64,000 bases of DNA, taken from assembly GCA_024752435.1 (NCBI GenBank), contig CP103025.1, positions 1,612,001 to 1,676,000 on the forward strand, read 5' to 3'. Numbering within the stretch: position 1 is the first letter of the stretch; every line of letters starts with the position of its first letter. The translations under genes and the position numbers were made by a program. The stretch comes from Allantophomopsis cytisporea. Taxonomy: Eukaryota > Ascomycota > Leotiomycetes > Phacidiales > Phacidiaceae. The notes beneath the pieces are model-generated. The model was not told the DNA's origin, did no database searches, and saw nothing but the letters and a program-made list of their open reading frames with translations. Shown here in pieces: positions 47,722 through 57,268 of the stretch.

Positions 47722-49204
47722 ATGAATGTCGATGAAGATGTACCCCCATCTTTGGTGGACATAGATGCACTCGATGATGATCTGCCGCCCTCTTTGGTCG
47801 ATGCAAAAGATGTGGATAAGCTTGAGGATGCACCAACCCACCGAGTTCCTATCACAATCGTTACAGGTAGAGCTCATCTAATATCACCAATAGGCAATGC
47901 GATTTTACTGACATGAATTTTCAGGTTATCTTGGTGCTGGAAAGACTACATTGATGAACTACATTCTGCAAGAGCAGCACGGAAAGAAAATTGCTGTGAT
48001 TTTAAATGGTAGGTAATCTGTGCCTGCTATGGACAGATGTAGCATGTGACTAACTTTCAATGTTCCAGAATTTGGAGACTGTAAGCTACTATTACATAAT
48101 ACAAGCCCAGTCTTGGCCTAAAAAATTACAGCTGCCGATATAGAGAAGTCTTTAACAGTGAATACTGGAGGCGAGCAAGTTGAAGAATGGCTCGAGGTTG
48201 GTAATGGGTGCATCTGCTGCTCGGTAAAGTAATATACAATCCTCTGTTGATGACGGCTTAACGAACTTAAACTAAATTTTTGGATTAGGGACTCCGGAGT
48301 CAATGCTATTGAGTCACTTATGGAAAAGAAAGGAGCCTTCGACTATATTCTCTTAGAGACAACCGGGCTTGCAGATCCAGGTAACATAGCACCTCTTTTT
48401 TGGGTCGATGAGGGACTTGGAAGTACCATATATCTAGATGGGATTGTTACACTTATCGATGCCAAAAATATCCTGAAAAATTTGGATGAGCCAGCCGCAG
48501 AGCATCTCGAGCAAGAAAGTCATACAGGCCCTCTCCTGAGTACTGCCCACTTGCAGATATCACACGCCGATGTTATAGTACTTAACAAGTCCGATCTTGT
48601 TTCGCCAGAAGAACTCGAAATTGTGAAAAATCGAGTTCAGGCTATCAATGGGCTTGCACGAATACATGTGACACAGCAAGGGCAAGTACCACAACTGGAA
48701 GGGTTCCTCTTGGACTTACATGCATATGACAATGTTGGGGCTTTAGACGTTGCGCAGAAAGGTCATAGTCATTTAGATCCAGTGAGTTACTACCGTTCGT
48801 TGATAACAGTAGCTAATGGTTATTCTTCCAAGACTATGTCTACAATTACAATCGCAGCAAAGCCTTTGCACCAGAAGAAGCTGCCCAAGCTTGATGAGTG
48901 GCTTAGGTCGGTCCTATGGGACTCATTGCTACCAAACCTAGGGCATAACTCCACCCAGAAAATCCAACCATTTGAAATTCACCGATTGAAGGCCAAACTA
49001 TACATGCAAGATGGTAGTATCAAGGTAGTCCAGGGCGTTCGAGAAGTCTTTGAAATCCTTGATGCTCCTCAACAAACGGCCCAAGAAGATACTAGAAGCT
49101 CTTCTATAGGACAAGGCAAAGTTGTGCTGATTGGGAGAAATCTTCGAGCATCATTATTTCAAGAAAGCTTGTCAGCTACTTTAGAGCAGTCTCAAACACA
49201 ATGA
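47722..49204 (+). CDS. ZNG1: zinc-regulated GTPase metalloprotein activator (Zng1/CBWD, G3E family)
   Basis: Five exons (47722-47866, 47925-48008, 48069-48080, 48132-48228, 48289-49204) encode 417 residues. The G3E GTPase motifs are present: P-loop GYLGAGKTT at residues 49-57, NEFGD encoded across a 12-base exon, the zinc-binding GCICC at residues 106-110, ETTGLADPG, and NKSD as G4. The C-terminal CobW_C domain includes FEIHRLKAKLY. Zng1 proteins hand zinc to client enzymes, the known client being methionine aminopeptidase 1, which they recognise through an N-terminal CPELVP-type motif. Here that region holds two PPSLVD copies (residues 8-13 and 22-27) in an acidic context and lacks the Cys. 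Location is expected to be cytosolic. Confidence 0.93.
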
Positions 49205-49581
49205 AGATACCCTTAGCCAGGAACCACCAGTCCCTATACTACTTGAATTATGGTGGGACGATGATAACATACAAAGAAACGTAATTCATGTCTGAAAATG
49301 TGCAATTGAATGTATAGTGTTGATGTGGATGGTGGAAGATGCTTAAAAACTTGTAAATGGTACGAAGTATCCTTAGCTGTTTTCCCGCGTCATTATTTAG
49401 CTATTGATATACCCACAACTAAAGAATGTGGTATCATCGTACGAGTCTTTCTTTGGCGTAGGAAGCAATCACGGCGACATGTACTTCTAATACGCAAAGC
49501 AGTGAAGTGCAGGTATTGTAAATTAATAATATAAATATATCTTTGGTATCGTGCTGTGTTGCTTCCTTTTCTTTCCCTAAT
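49205..49581. other. intergenic between convergent genes
   Basis: 3' flanks of ZNG1 and TPC1. AT-rich; no gene seen. Confidence 0.5.
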
Positions 49582-50732
49582 TCAGTCTAGTTTCTGTGTA
49601 TTAGCTTCTTCTACGGCGAGAAGAATGTGCAGTACGCGCTCATACGTCCACATGGTAACAGCACTGGCAGGTGCAGCTTTGAAAAGACTATCAAATGTTA
49701 GCTTTCAGAAGTTATCGTGATGTCACTTTCCGCTTACCTGACAGTCAATCCTCTGTACAGGCCCCGTTTTCCCTCACTGCGAACGATGCTTTGAGCAGTC
49801 TTGAAAACACCCTTATACACCGGAATGTTCTTGTGAACGTACTTTTCTCTCGTAGGACCTTGAACTTGAAGTCTCTTCCTGATGAGATCTAATGGGAATA
49901 CGCATGTCTTCGCAAAAACTGAAGCCATCACTCCAGCTGTAGCATCTCCCGATCCGAATGGCATGTGGAGTTTTCCCATTGGCAGACGTAAAGTTTCATA
50001 TGTAGCGAAAAACACCCCCATGAATGGAACGATTTGTCCTACACCAGCACCAAGACCTTGAAAGAAGCCTCTCGGGCCCTCATGTACTGCGATGTCTCGA
50101 ACGGACGCGAATAGTGAGGTATATATCTTTTCTTTGCCTTGTGCGGCAAATCTCGTTCTTAACAAGTCTAGAGGGTATGTCGCCGTAGTCGCAGTTGCTC
50201 CTGCACAAGCTCCAGCTATGAAGCTTTCTGCCGCATGTGGAAGTTTATGATCTCCAAAGGCAGTGTGCAAGCCCTGGGTCACCGCACGATAAGTCGTAAA
50301 CTGTACTGCACTGTATGAGACATACATAAGCTCTGCAGGCACGTTGCCTTTCCATAGTGCGGTGAGACCCTCTTCGTGCAGTATTCGTTTGATAGTTGGG
50401 AGAGTGCCCTTGTAAACCGGAGAACCTTGGAGTTTAGCTTGTTCTGAGGTGGGAGGACCAGATAAGGAGTGAGTTTGCAATTGAAGGCGAATCTTAACAA
50501 CATCAAGAGGAGCAATAACAAATCTGTAGGGATATTGATTAGCTGGTAATCCTCAATGCAATTTATATTCTCGTACCTAGCAATTAATCCTGCTGTGGCA
50601 CCAGCCACTACAACCTGACTCTTGGACCCCTAGAATGTTCTTATCAGTATGGATCTATGGTGAATTGATCAATTATATTAAAAGAATTGCTTTTCTTACC
50701 TCATCCTTGAGGCGCTCTCCGCTTGCAGACAT
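49582..50732 (-). CDS. TPC1: mitochondrial thiamine pyrophosphate carrier
   Basis: Four exons (50732-50700, 50629-50577, 50523-49738, 49687-49582) encode 325 residues with all phases matching. It is a mitochondrial carrier with three tandem modules, each with the signature P-x-[DE]-x-x-[KR]: APLDVVKIRLQ, YPLDLLRTRF and FPLDLIRKRLQ. Intervening matrix helices show the usual G-rich ends (GLTALWKGNVPAE, GPRGFFQGLGAGVGQ, GKRGLYRGLTV). The first repeat and the overall sequence resemble Tpc1, which imports thiamine pyrophosphate across the inner membrane, although carrier substrate assignment from sequence by eye is less certain than the family. The short N-terminal exon (MSASGERLKDE) is typical of fungal Tpc1. 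It is divergent from the Kelch-BTB gene. Confidence 0.88.
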
Positions 50733-51085
50733 ACATTTGGCTAGTCCTGGACGGACGTGGTCTCTGAACTTCTTGCCACTTAGAAAGTTGTTGAAGCTCA
50801 AGATCGCAAGGCTGAACCTTTGTTGGCCAAGAAGCATTCCTCAAGGGCGGCGACACTTTGAAGGCGGCCGCATTACACGCATCGTCCGCATTCTGAGGCC
50901 GGCTTAGGCAACATTCAGGATAACCGGTGACCAAAACCTTCAGTTTACCCGTTCGGATTTCAACCCCATATTCTCCACTACTTCAAATGCGCACGAAAGA
51001 ATTATATCCACGATAATGTACTAAAGTCACTCTCTTTCACTAGGCTGGACCTTTCACTTCTGCCCCACACGGCTCCTTCATCAAA
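50733..51085. promoter_or_regulatory. divergent promoter of TPC1 and the Kelch-BTB gene
   Basis: A 353-base interval between two start codons, with no other gene. It must carry the promoters of both. No specific box was identified with confidence. Confidence 0.5.
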
Positions 51086-53332
51086 ATGGCTGCACAGCCT
51101 TCCACCCCGGCCAATGCTGGTGCCACTTCGATCTTTGGATCCTTCACTCCTTCTACGAACCATACCACTCATTTTGGGAGTACAGCAATCACTCCAAATT
51201 CTGCCGCTTCTTCGAATGGGACATTCCTCATGCCGAATTCACCGATCACTCGAAGACGTACCAGTAACGATGGGTATCGACCGAAGATTACAAGAACTTT
51301 AGGACAGAGGCCCGCCTGTTTGGTGAACGCCTCTGTGACATACTGTGGTAACAACCAGATATATGCCTTCGGAGGGTTCGATCAGTATACCGACGAAGTT
51401 TACAATCATGTCCTACGACTCGATCTCATCAGTCATCAGTGGAGTCTGGTGGACAATTATGGTGATATCCCTGGCGTGCGAATGGGGCATACTGCAACAC
51501 TGTATCAAGGGGACAAACTTTTGATATTCGGCGGAGAGAACGAACATCGATCATATCTTTCGGATCTCATTATCTTCGACCTGAAAACCGCACACTGGAC
51601 ACAGCCTGCAGTCACTGGGACAGTTCCAAGAGGGCGAGCACGACATTCCGCAGTCTTACACCAGGATAAATTATTTATCGTCGGTGGTATTACTGGTCAT
51701 AATCAATATGTGTTGGACGACATATGTTACCTGGATATGAAGACCTTCACTTGGTCTCGTGCTTGGCGATTTGTTGGGCGGTTCGATGCGAGCGCTTTTA
51801 TTTATGGAGATAGGCTATGGCTTTTTGGAGGCATGAGCGAGGAAATGGACAAGAATGCAGATGTATGGTGGTTGGATCTCAAAGGTAGCCCGGCTTTTGA
51901 TTCTCCGCCAACGTATGGGGTTATAGACAACCACAATACGTCGACATCCAGACACTCAGGAAGTCTTGCTCGACACATGCTTTCGATTGGTCCATCACCT
52001 GTTGTTGGAAGCACTGGATATGCTGCGAATTCAAGCAGTGGCATCAACCCTTCTTCACTATTTACTGCATCACTTCCAGTAGCACCTGGTGTTATTGCAT
52101 CCTTGAACTTCGCCTCTGGTCCCAATATTCCAGCACAAGGCTCAGGCATGCACTTTCATGTATATACTTCCGGCACTCTTCTAGATTTCGTTACACCTGC
52201 AGCTACCATCACTCCTTCCGAATGTTCTCTCTCCTCATTAGAACTAGACACACTTCGATGGCAACGACTTGCCGAAGGTCGGGATATCTTTAGACCAGGG
52301 TATAGATGGCACTATTGCACCATTAATGAGGATGGCACCAAGGCCTGGCTCTTGGGTTGTCCAACCGATCCTGCAGCTACAGACTTAGGTCCTAATGGAT
52401 TCGAAGAATATCTAAGTGATATCATGGAGATCGACCTTCGAAAGTTCGGTCTTCTTGGTAACAACCTCACCCCTGACCCCTCGTCGCGCACGGAGGTAAC
52501 TCGTCCCTCGCTAAATGATCGTCTTGCACCACCTCCATCAAAAGGTCTCGGGGCTGACTTGGCCAAACTTTTTGATGTGGCACCGGAGCTCGGCAGCGGT
52601 ACGGATTTTACAATTACAGCATGTCGCGATGATGAAGATTGGGACGATGATGCAGCAACCCCATATCGATCGGAATCTGGCGAACAGACCTGGTTACCAG
52701 CTGAAACATCTACCTCACAACCCATCCACGTACATAAATTGATTCTCCAAGCACGATGGCCTCACTTTGCCCGTTTGTACAACTCGCAGATGGCAGAATT
52801 CCATACCAAAAAGATGCATATCCCAGAACCATACTCGGTAGTCAAGGCATTTTTGTATTATCTATATACAGATAGTATCAATGCTGATGACTGTGGGGAT
52901 TTGGATGATGTTGCTGGTTTACTGGTAATGTCGAATATATACAACATCCCACATCTCAGATTGCTCTGCGTGAACCGCCTGAGCAAGGAGCTGGATGTCG
53001 ACCACGCTTGTGTCATCTGGCACTGTGCTGGAACTGCAAGCGAAGAATGGCTACGAAAGCGAGCGGCTAACTTCTGTCTTACGCACTGGGGACGAGTGGT
53101 CCGCACTGAGGGGTTCCTGAAACTGCCCCGTCAAGCATTGGTCGAGCTCAGCCAGGAAATCGACATGGAGGGTCGTGTGGTTGGGGGAGAGGAATTGGAG
53201 TTTGTCGGCGGATTAGGCGGTGGTAGATTTGGAGTTGGTGGCATGGGCAGAAAGACGTCTATCAGCAGTAACCAGACTGTTCCACACAGTGAGGGCACTG
53301 GAGATGAGGATGAGGGTATGGAGATGAGCTGA
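51086..53332 (+). CDS. Kelch-BTB protein, Ral2/LZTR1-like
   Basis: A single-exon gene of 748 residues. After a Ser/Thr-rich N-terminus, Kelch repeats run from about residue 90 to 265 with the double-Gly pattern (IYAFGGFDQYTDEVY, KLLIFGGENEHRSYLSDL, KLFIVGGITGHNQYVLDD, LWLFGGMSEEMDKNADVWWL), with a further blade after a long low-complexity insert. The BTB/POZ domain lies at about 545-650 (IHVHKLILQARWPHFARLY ... FLYYLYTDSI), followed by a BACK-like helical part. This Kelch-plus-BTB order matches Schizosaccharomyces pombe Ral2, which acts on Ras1 signalling, and animal LZTR1, a cullin-3 adaptor for Ras-family proteins. A role as a cullin adaptor for Ras is inferred from these relatives. Confidence 0.85.
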   Translation: MAAQPSTPANAGATSIFGSFTPSTNHTTHFGSTAITPNSAASSNGTFLMPNSPITRRRTSNDGYRPKITRTLGQRPACLVNASVTYCGNNQIYAFGGFDQYTDEVYNHVLRLDLISHQWSLVDNYGDIPGVRMGHTATLYQGDKLLIFGGENEHRSYLSDLIIFDLKTAHWTQPAVTGTVPRGRARHSAVLHQDKLFIVGGITGHNQYVLDDICYLDMKTFTWSRAWRFVGRFDASAFIYGDRLWLFGGMSEEMDKNADVWWLDLKGSPAFDSPPTYGVIDNHNTSTSRHSGSLARHMLSIGPSPVVGSTGYAANSSSGINPSSLFTASLPVAPGVIASLNFASGPNIPAQGSGMHFHVYTSGTLLDFVTPAATITPSECSLSSLELDTLRWQRLAEGRDIFRPGYRWHYCTINEDGTKAWLLGCPTDPAATDLGPNGFEEYLSDIMEIDLRKFGLLGNNLTPDPSSRTEVTRPSLNDRLAPPPSKGLGADLAKLFDVAPELGSGTDFTITACRDDEDWDDDAATPYRSESGEQTWLPAETSTSQPIHVHKLILQARWPHFARLYNSQMAEFHTKKMHIPEPYSVVKAFLYYLYTDSINADDCGDLDDVAGLLVMSNIYNIPHLRLLCVNRLSKELDVDHACVIWHCAGTASEEWLRKRAANFCLTHWGRVVRTEGFLKLPRQALVELSQEIDMEGRVVGGEELEFVGGLGGGRFGVGGMGRKTSISSNQTVPHSEGTGDEDEGMEMS

Positions 53333-53810
53333 GGAGCTGGGCTTATGATGTGAGATGATAGAGCGAGTGTTTGTGGTGATGAGATACGACTAGCCTTTGT
53401 AGCCTTCCTTTCCTCTCTTTATTTTAGTCATGTAGCGTGCATTTGTTGTGGCGTTGGAATACCAAAAGGAATACAGTACTGTGCTATCGCTAGACTCAAT
53501 TGAGGGTTCCTACTACATAGCAATTCATAAATTTTGACATGCTTTTTTATACTTGCTGATATCTCTCTACCCACAACTCTCCCATCAACTATACTAGCGT
53601 TCTCCTCAAATGGCCATATACGAAATATGCGTGTTTAAAATCGAGGAGCCTCAGCCGCATAAGATTTGTATCTCAGCAGCCCGGTGTTCCCAAAACGCCT
53701 ATCAATGCAGATCGACATATTCCTTCCATCATCATAGGGTCTCCATCATCGTACAAGTTGATCATCGTAGATCCTCTCCGCAGGTTGCCATGCAGTGTTT
53801 CAAGAGACTC
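53333..53810. other. intergenic between convergent genes
   Basis: 3' flank of the Kelch-BTB gene and of FMC1. No additional gene is recognised. Confidence 0.5.
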
Positions 53811-54122
53811 TCACTCCTTCTCCGGAGGCACGTATTCCTCAGGCAAATCCATTCCAACTCTTCGAGCAGTCAATCTGACTCTCTCCTCTTCCTCCATACT
53901 CATGCCAGGATTGTATCTCTCCAGAAGGGTAGCGTACATTCTTTGTGCCTTGACGTACTGCAAGAATTGGTCGGCTTGATGGATTGGTGTAGCGGAGTCA
54001 CCAACAATCATGCTGCGAATACGTTCTTGAAGTGGTGATCGTGCGTTTAGAGGACGGGCAGGGAGTTCGCGAAGAAACGAGCGGTAAACGGCGCGCAGCT
54101 TTGTAGGGTTTGTGGCGGACAT
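53811..54122 (-). CDS. FMC1: ATP synthase assembly factor Fmc1 (LYR family)
   Basis: A single-exon gene of 103 residues. It starts with the LYR-type helix (KLRAVYRSFLRELPARP) and ends with the segment most diagnostic of Fmc1, RYNPGMSMEEEERVRLTARR followed by VGMDLPEEY, matching the RYNPG...TANVVGLDVP end of yeast Fmc1. Fmc1 works in the mitochondrial matrix with Atp12 in assembly of the F1 sector. The start was taken at MSATNPTK because the 29 codons upstream in frame are not family-like. The protein is shorter than yeast Fmc1 (155), as is usual for filamentous fungi. It is divergent from the EngB-type gene with 194 bases between. Confidence 0.88.
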   Translation of the reverse strand: MSATNPTKLRAVYRSFLRELPARPLNARSPLQERIRSMIVGDSATPIHQADQFLQYVKAQRMYATLLERYNPGMSMEEEERVRLTARRVGMDLPEEYVPPEKE

Positions 54123-54316
54123 TTTGATGGTTTTGATGCGGAGATTGGATGACGATTGATGGTGATGCTTGGATGATAGAACGGAGCTCCAACAATTGAA
54201 TAATCGCAAGGCTGAGAAATTATTTTGGCAAGGCTAAGCGATAACTGACGACAACGGAAGCTCAGCAAACAACAATTAACCTTCGATAGAGACTCGAGAG
54301 CTCTACAGTATCCAAG
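54123..54316. promoter_or_regulatory. compact divergent promoter of FMC1 and MRX8
   Basis: Only 194 bases separate two start codons of genes for mitochondrial proteins, so core promoter and both leaders must be shared or overlapping. Confidence 0.55.
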
Positions 54317-55384
54317 ATGATACCCTCTAGGATTTTGGCTGCTCGAATTCGTGCATCAGTTGCGAATTCCTCAAGGAAGGCTTCCTTACGCGAGCCTCGC
54401 GAGGTGAACAGCTTGGTGAAGAAGATGGCAGCAACACCACCACCAACAATTGCGAAGGAAATCGACCTCATCGTCCCCTGGAAAGATGTTGAGGAGAACA
54501 TACACACAGAACCCCCACCAGCCCCCACAGACCAAAGAACAAGGGAGCTTAGATTTCCCGTCACTGCCTTGTCCTATCACTGGGACACGCTACCTCCTAC
54601 GCCTGAAGCTCTAAAACACGCATCTCAATTCTTCCTCAAGAGACCGCCCACCTTCCTATGGAGTGCAGAGAAGTTCCACTCAACACCATTTGGTGACAGT
54701 CACGAAATATGTTTTCTTGGACGCTCCAACGTTGGGAAATCCTCATTACTGAATGCACTTCTTCAAAAAGCGAACCTGGCGAAGACATCGTCAAAGCCCG
54801 GGCGAACGAAGCTAATGAACGCGTTTGCAGTGGGCGGAGCGGAATTTAATGGAAAGAACCGTGTTGTGGTGCTGGACATGCCTGGGTACGGAAAGGGTGG
54901 GCGTGAGGAGTGGGGCGTGCAGATTCTTAAGTACCTAGAGAAGAGAAAGCAGTTGAAGATGGCTTTCTTGCTCATTGATGCGTCGCACGGTATCAAGTCT
55001 AGCGATTTGCAGCTTTTGGCATTGTTTAGACAAAAGGATATCCCGCATCATATTGTGCTAAGCAAGGTTGATCGGCTGCTGTTCAAGAACAAAAGATGGC
55101 CTTCGGAGGAGGCTCTAAAGTCTAGATTGGAGACCCTCCAGAAGACGTTCGAGGAGATCAGAGAGCTTACACAACCAAAGTCTGAAGATGAAGCGGCGCC
55201 TCTGGGAGAGATTATCGCTGTCAGCTCTGAAAGGATGTGCAATGGAAAGAGATTAGGCATCGATCCATTGAGATATGCTATTTTGCAAGCCACGGACTTG
55301 CAATACATTCCTAAGATTAAGACCAAGGAGGAGGAAATCGTCAGTCACGATGACGTTTGGGGATTACAGGATAACCCAGTTTGA
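54317..55384 (+). CDS. MRX8: EngB/YihA-type mitochondrial GTPase (Mrx8-like)
   Basis: A single exon encodes 355 residues. The TRAFAC GTPase motifs of the EngB subgroup are present: G1 GRSNVGKSS at residues 135-143, the switch region SSKPGRTKLMNAF with the conserved Thr, G3 DMPGYG at 187-192, and G4 SKVD at 249-252. About 120 residues precede the domain; the first 40 are basic and rich in Ser/Ala/Arg (RILAARIRASVANSSRKASL), as expected for a mitochondrial presequence. Bacterial EngB acts in large ribosomal subunit assembly and yeast Mrx8 in mitochondrial translation, so a mitoribosome role is likely. G4 is SKVD where bacterial members have TKxD. Confidence 0.9.
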   Translation: MIPSRILAARIRASVANSSRKASLREPREVNSLVKKMAATPPPTIAKEIDLIVPWKDVEENIHTEPPPAPTDQRTRELRFPVTALSYHWDTLPPTPEALKHASQFFLKRPPTFLWSAEKFHSTPFGDSHEICFLGRSNVGKSSLLNALLQKANLAKTSSKPGRTKLMNAFAVGGAEFNGKNRVVVLDMPGYGKGGREEWGVQILKYLEKRKQLKMAFLLIDASHGIKSSDLQLLALFRQKDIPHHIVLSKVDRLLFKNKRWPSEEALKSRLETLQKTFEEIRELTQPKSEDEAAPLGEIIAVSSERMCNGKRLGIDPLRYAILQATDLQYIPKIKTKEEEIVSHDDVWGLQDNPV

Positions 55385-56649
55385 TCCGAGTATTGCTCGG
55401 CGGATACTCCGATTAAACTTGGTTAACAAAGCATAAAAGATTCAAACAGCCCTTTAGCTGGACAATTTGAGTCTGACTCTCCCAGGAGGAAATCGAACGG
55501 TCGTTCTCCTGCATACAATTCCAAGGTGAGCGCCAGATTATCACTTCATTACAGTCGGAAATATGTTACTCACACTATCAAGCAGAACAGCGACGGATAA
55601 AAGGTCTAAGATAGGGGATGAATACAACAATATCAGGTTCGTTACCCTAGAAGGTTCCCGGTCTATGCAGTCTCAATATCAAGACAATACAGCCTCTTGC
55701 CAGTGGAATGACTTTGAATATCATGCACTTATCTGTTCAAGTGCACCAGAGTTGTATGTCTTCGGTATGTTATAGACCTAGGTTGCAGGTTGAATCACTT
55801 TACCGAAGATTGTATCAGTATAAAGTTTGCGGATATTTCAAAAGTCTTATATCGTCTGAGGAGCCGGTCAAAAGAAAACCCCAGAACTGATGCAACAAGC
55901 CTGACTCATCAGTCCATGTGTTATCTTTAGGTGCTCTTCACAACTAGACTTTCTCACGCAATGCAATTGATGAAATTGGCCTCTAAAGCTATTAAACTCT
56001 GATGGGCAATATCATACTAGCAATATTTTATCATAGAGATCAGAGCGAGTACTCAATAGCGTTGTGTCAGACCTGAGAGGTCGAGATTGAAGAGCAGAGA
56101 AAGAGGAATTAAGGAGATTATATTATTTTTTCCGCTGTTAGGAGAAAGTTGTCAATTTATAATAATCTACCTAATCCAACCTTTGGGATTTATGATCATA
56201 TCTGAAACAACAAATATAGTCAGATAACATCACTGTCCACAATTATACTCCTCCGTCATCAGATACTTTCCGCTCTCCCAAGTTCAAGTTCAGTCGAATT
56301 CAAATCAGTTCAGTTTCAACTTCAACTAGAACTCCGGCATTCCCCTTTCTTTGTGCCTCAAAACCACACCGGAACAAGAATTCCTTAGCGACTCCCTCAC
56401 CCACCCGCACTGTTCCGCCTTTCTCCATCCTTTCCGCACCCCATTCCTCGTCAATCTAGACCGCCCTCCGCAAAAATTCTGCCAATAAACCAGGCTAAGA
56501 TAAAGTCAGAGTCCCATCAGACGAAGTAAAAATCGCGCAGATCTCCCTTTCTCAGCCCGCTCTCACTAAATTCCCATACAATTTCATTTTCGCAACGCTG
56601 CACTCCGAATCAAATATTTCCAAGCTTTCCGTGAAATAATTCAGTCAAG
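55385..56649. other. intergenic, upstream of the small zinc-binding gene
   Basis: No gene is supported. The right third (about 56240-56600) is pyrimidine-rich and is likely the promoter and leader of the gene at 56650. A 75-base segment at 56399-56473 is similar to one at 58172-58243 (see findings). Confidence 0.5.
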
Positions 56650-57268
56650 ATGGGAAACGTGAGTCTTTAACTGAAATTTCTAGTTCTCCTTGATTGTGTG
56701 AGCGGAGAAAATGCGCAGCTTAGAGCCTCCGTTGCTACTGTTTACTTTTTGCGACGAGAATATTCTGTACTGACCAAGTTTCATAGGGAGCCAAAGCCGC
56801 CTCTAAGCGTGAGCGCAATGCGAAGGACGCAAAGGCCGGTGGAAAGTCGCAGTTGAAAGTCGTATGTGCTCTCAAATCCATTCATTGAAGAGTTCATTGT
56901 TGCAGCTGAGGTCCATTGCGACGAGGCTCCGCAAAACCCGGGATTGGGCTGACTGTGTTTGTCGCAGAACGAGACCGCAAAGGATGTCCAGTGCAACATC
57001 TGCAAGAGCACCTTCTTGAAGACGACTAGAGCCCCAGCGTGAGTTTTCCCGAATATCCACCTCTTCAGAAAATGCGAAGGCGATCCGAAAATTCACTTCG
57101 TAGAAATATACAGGAGAAGAGACGGAGAGATATAATTTGGACGACGGTTTAGATTTTCTTCATTAGAACAACGCTGACAACACCAGACTTACTGAGCACG
57201 CTACGAACAAGCACAGCAAGACGCTACAGGAGTGCTTCCCAGGATTCGTAGAGACCCCTAAGAAATAG
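56650..57268 (+). CDS. small zinc-binding protein (zf-met2/4F5-type)
   Basis: Four exons (56650-56658, 56787-56861, 56968-57038, 57187-57268) encode only 78 residues, with introns longer than the exons. The first exon is 9 bases (Met-Gly-Asn). The N-terminal half is highly basic (GAKAASKRERNAKDAKAGGK), as in 4F5/SERF-type proteins. The second half carries a single zinc site of C-x2-C and H-x4-H form (VQCNICKSTFLKTT ... LTEHATNKHSK), as in plant At2g23090-like proteins and their fungal relatives. The biochemical role of this family is not established. All phases match and each intron has GT-AG ends. Confidence 0.9.

Noticed and set aside
55390..55425. Hairpin-like inverted sequence just after the EngB-type gene
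   Set aside because: The stem is short with a mismatch, and hairpin terminators are not a feature of fungal Pol II genes.
55440..55530. tRNA-like TTCGATTTCC on the minus strand
   Set aside because: No matching T-stem, anticodon arm or acceptor stem could be drawn around it.
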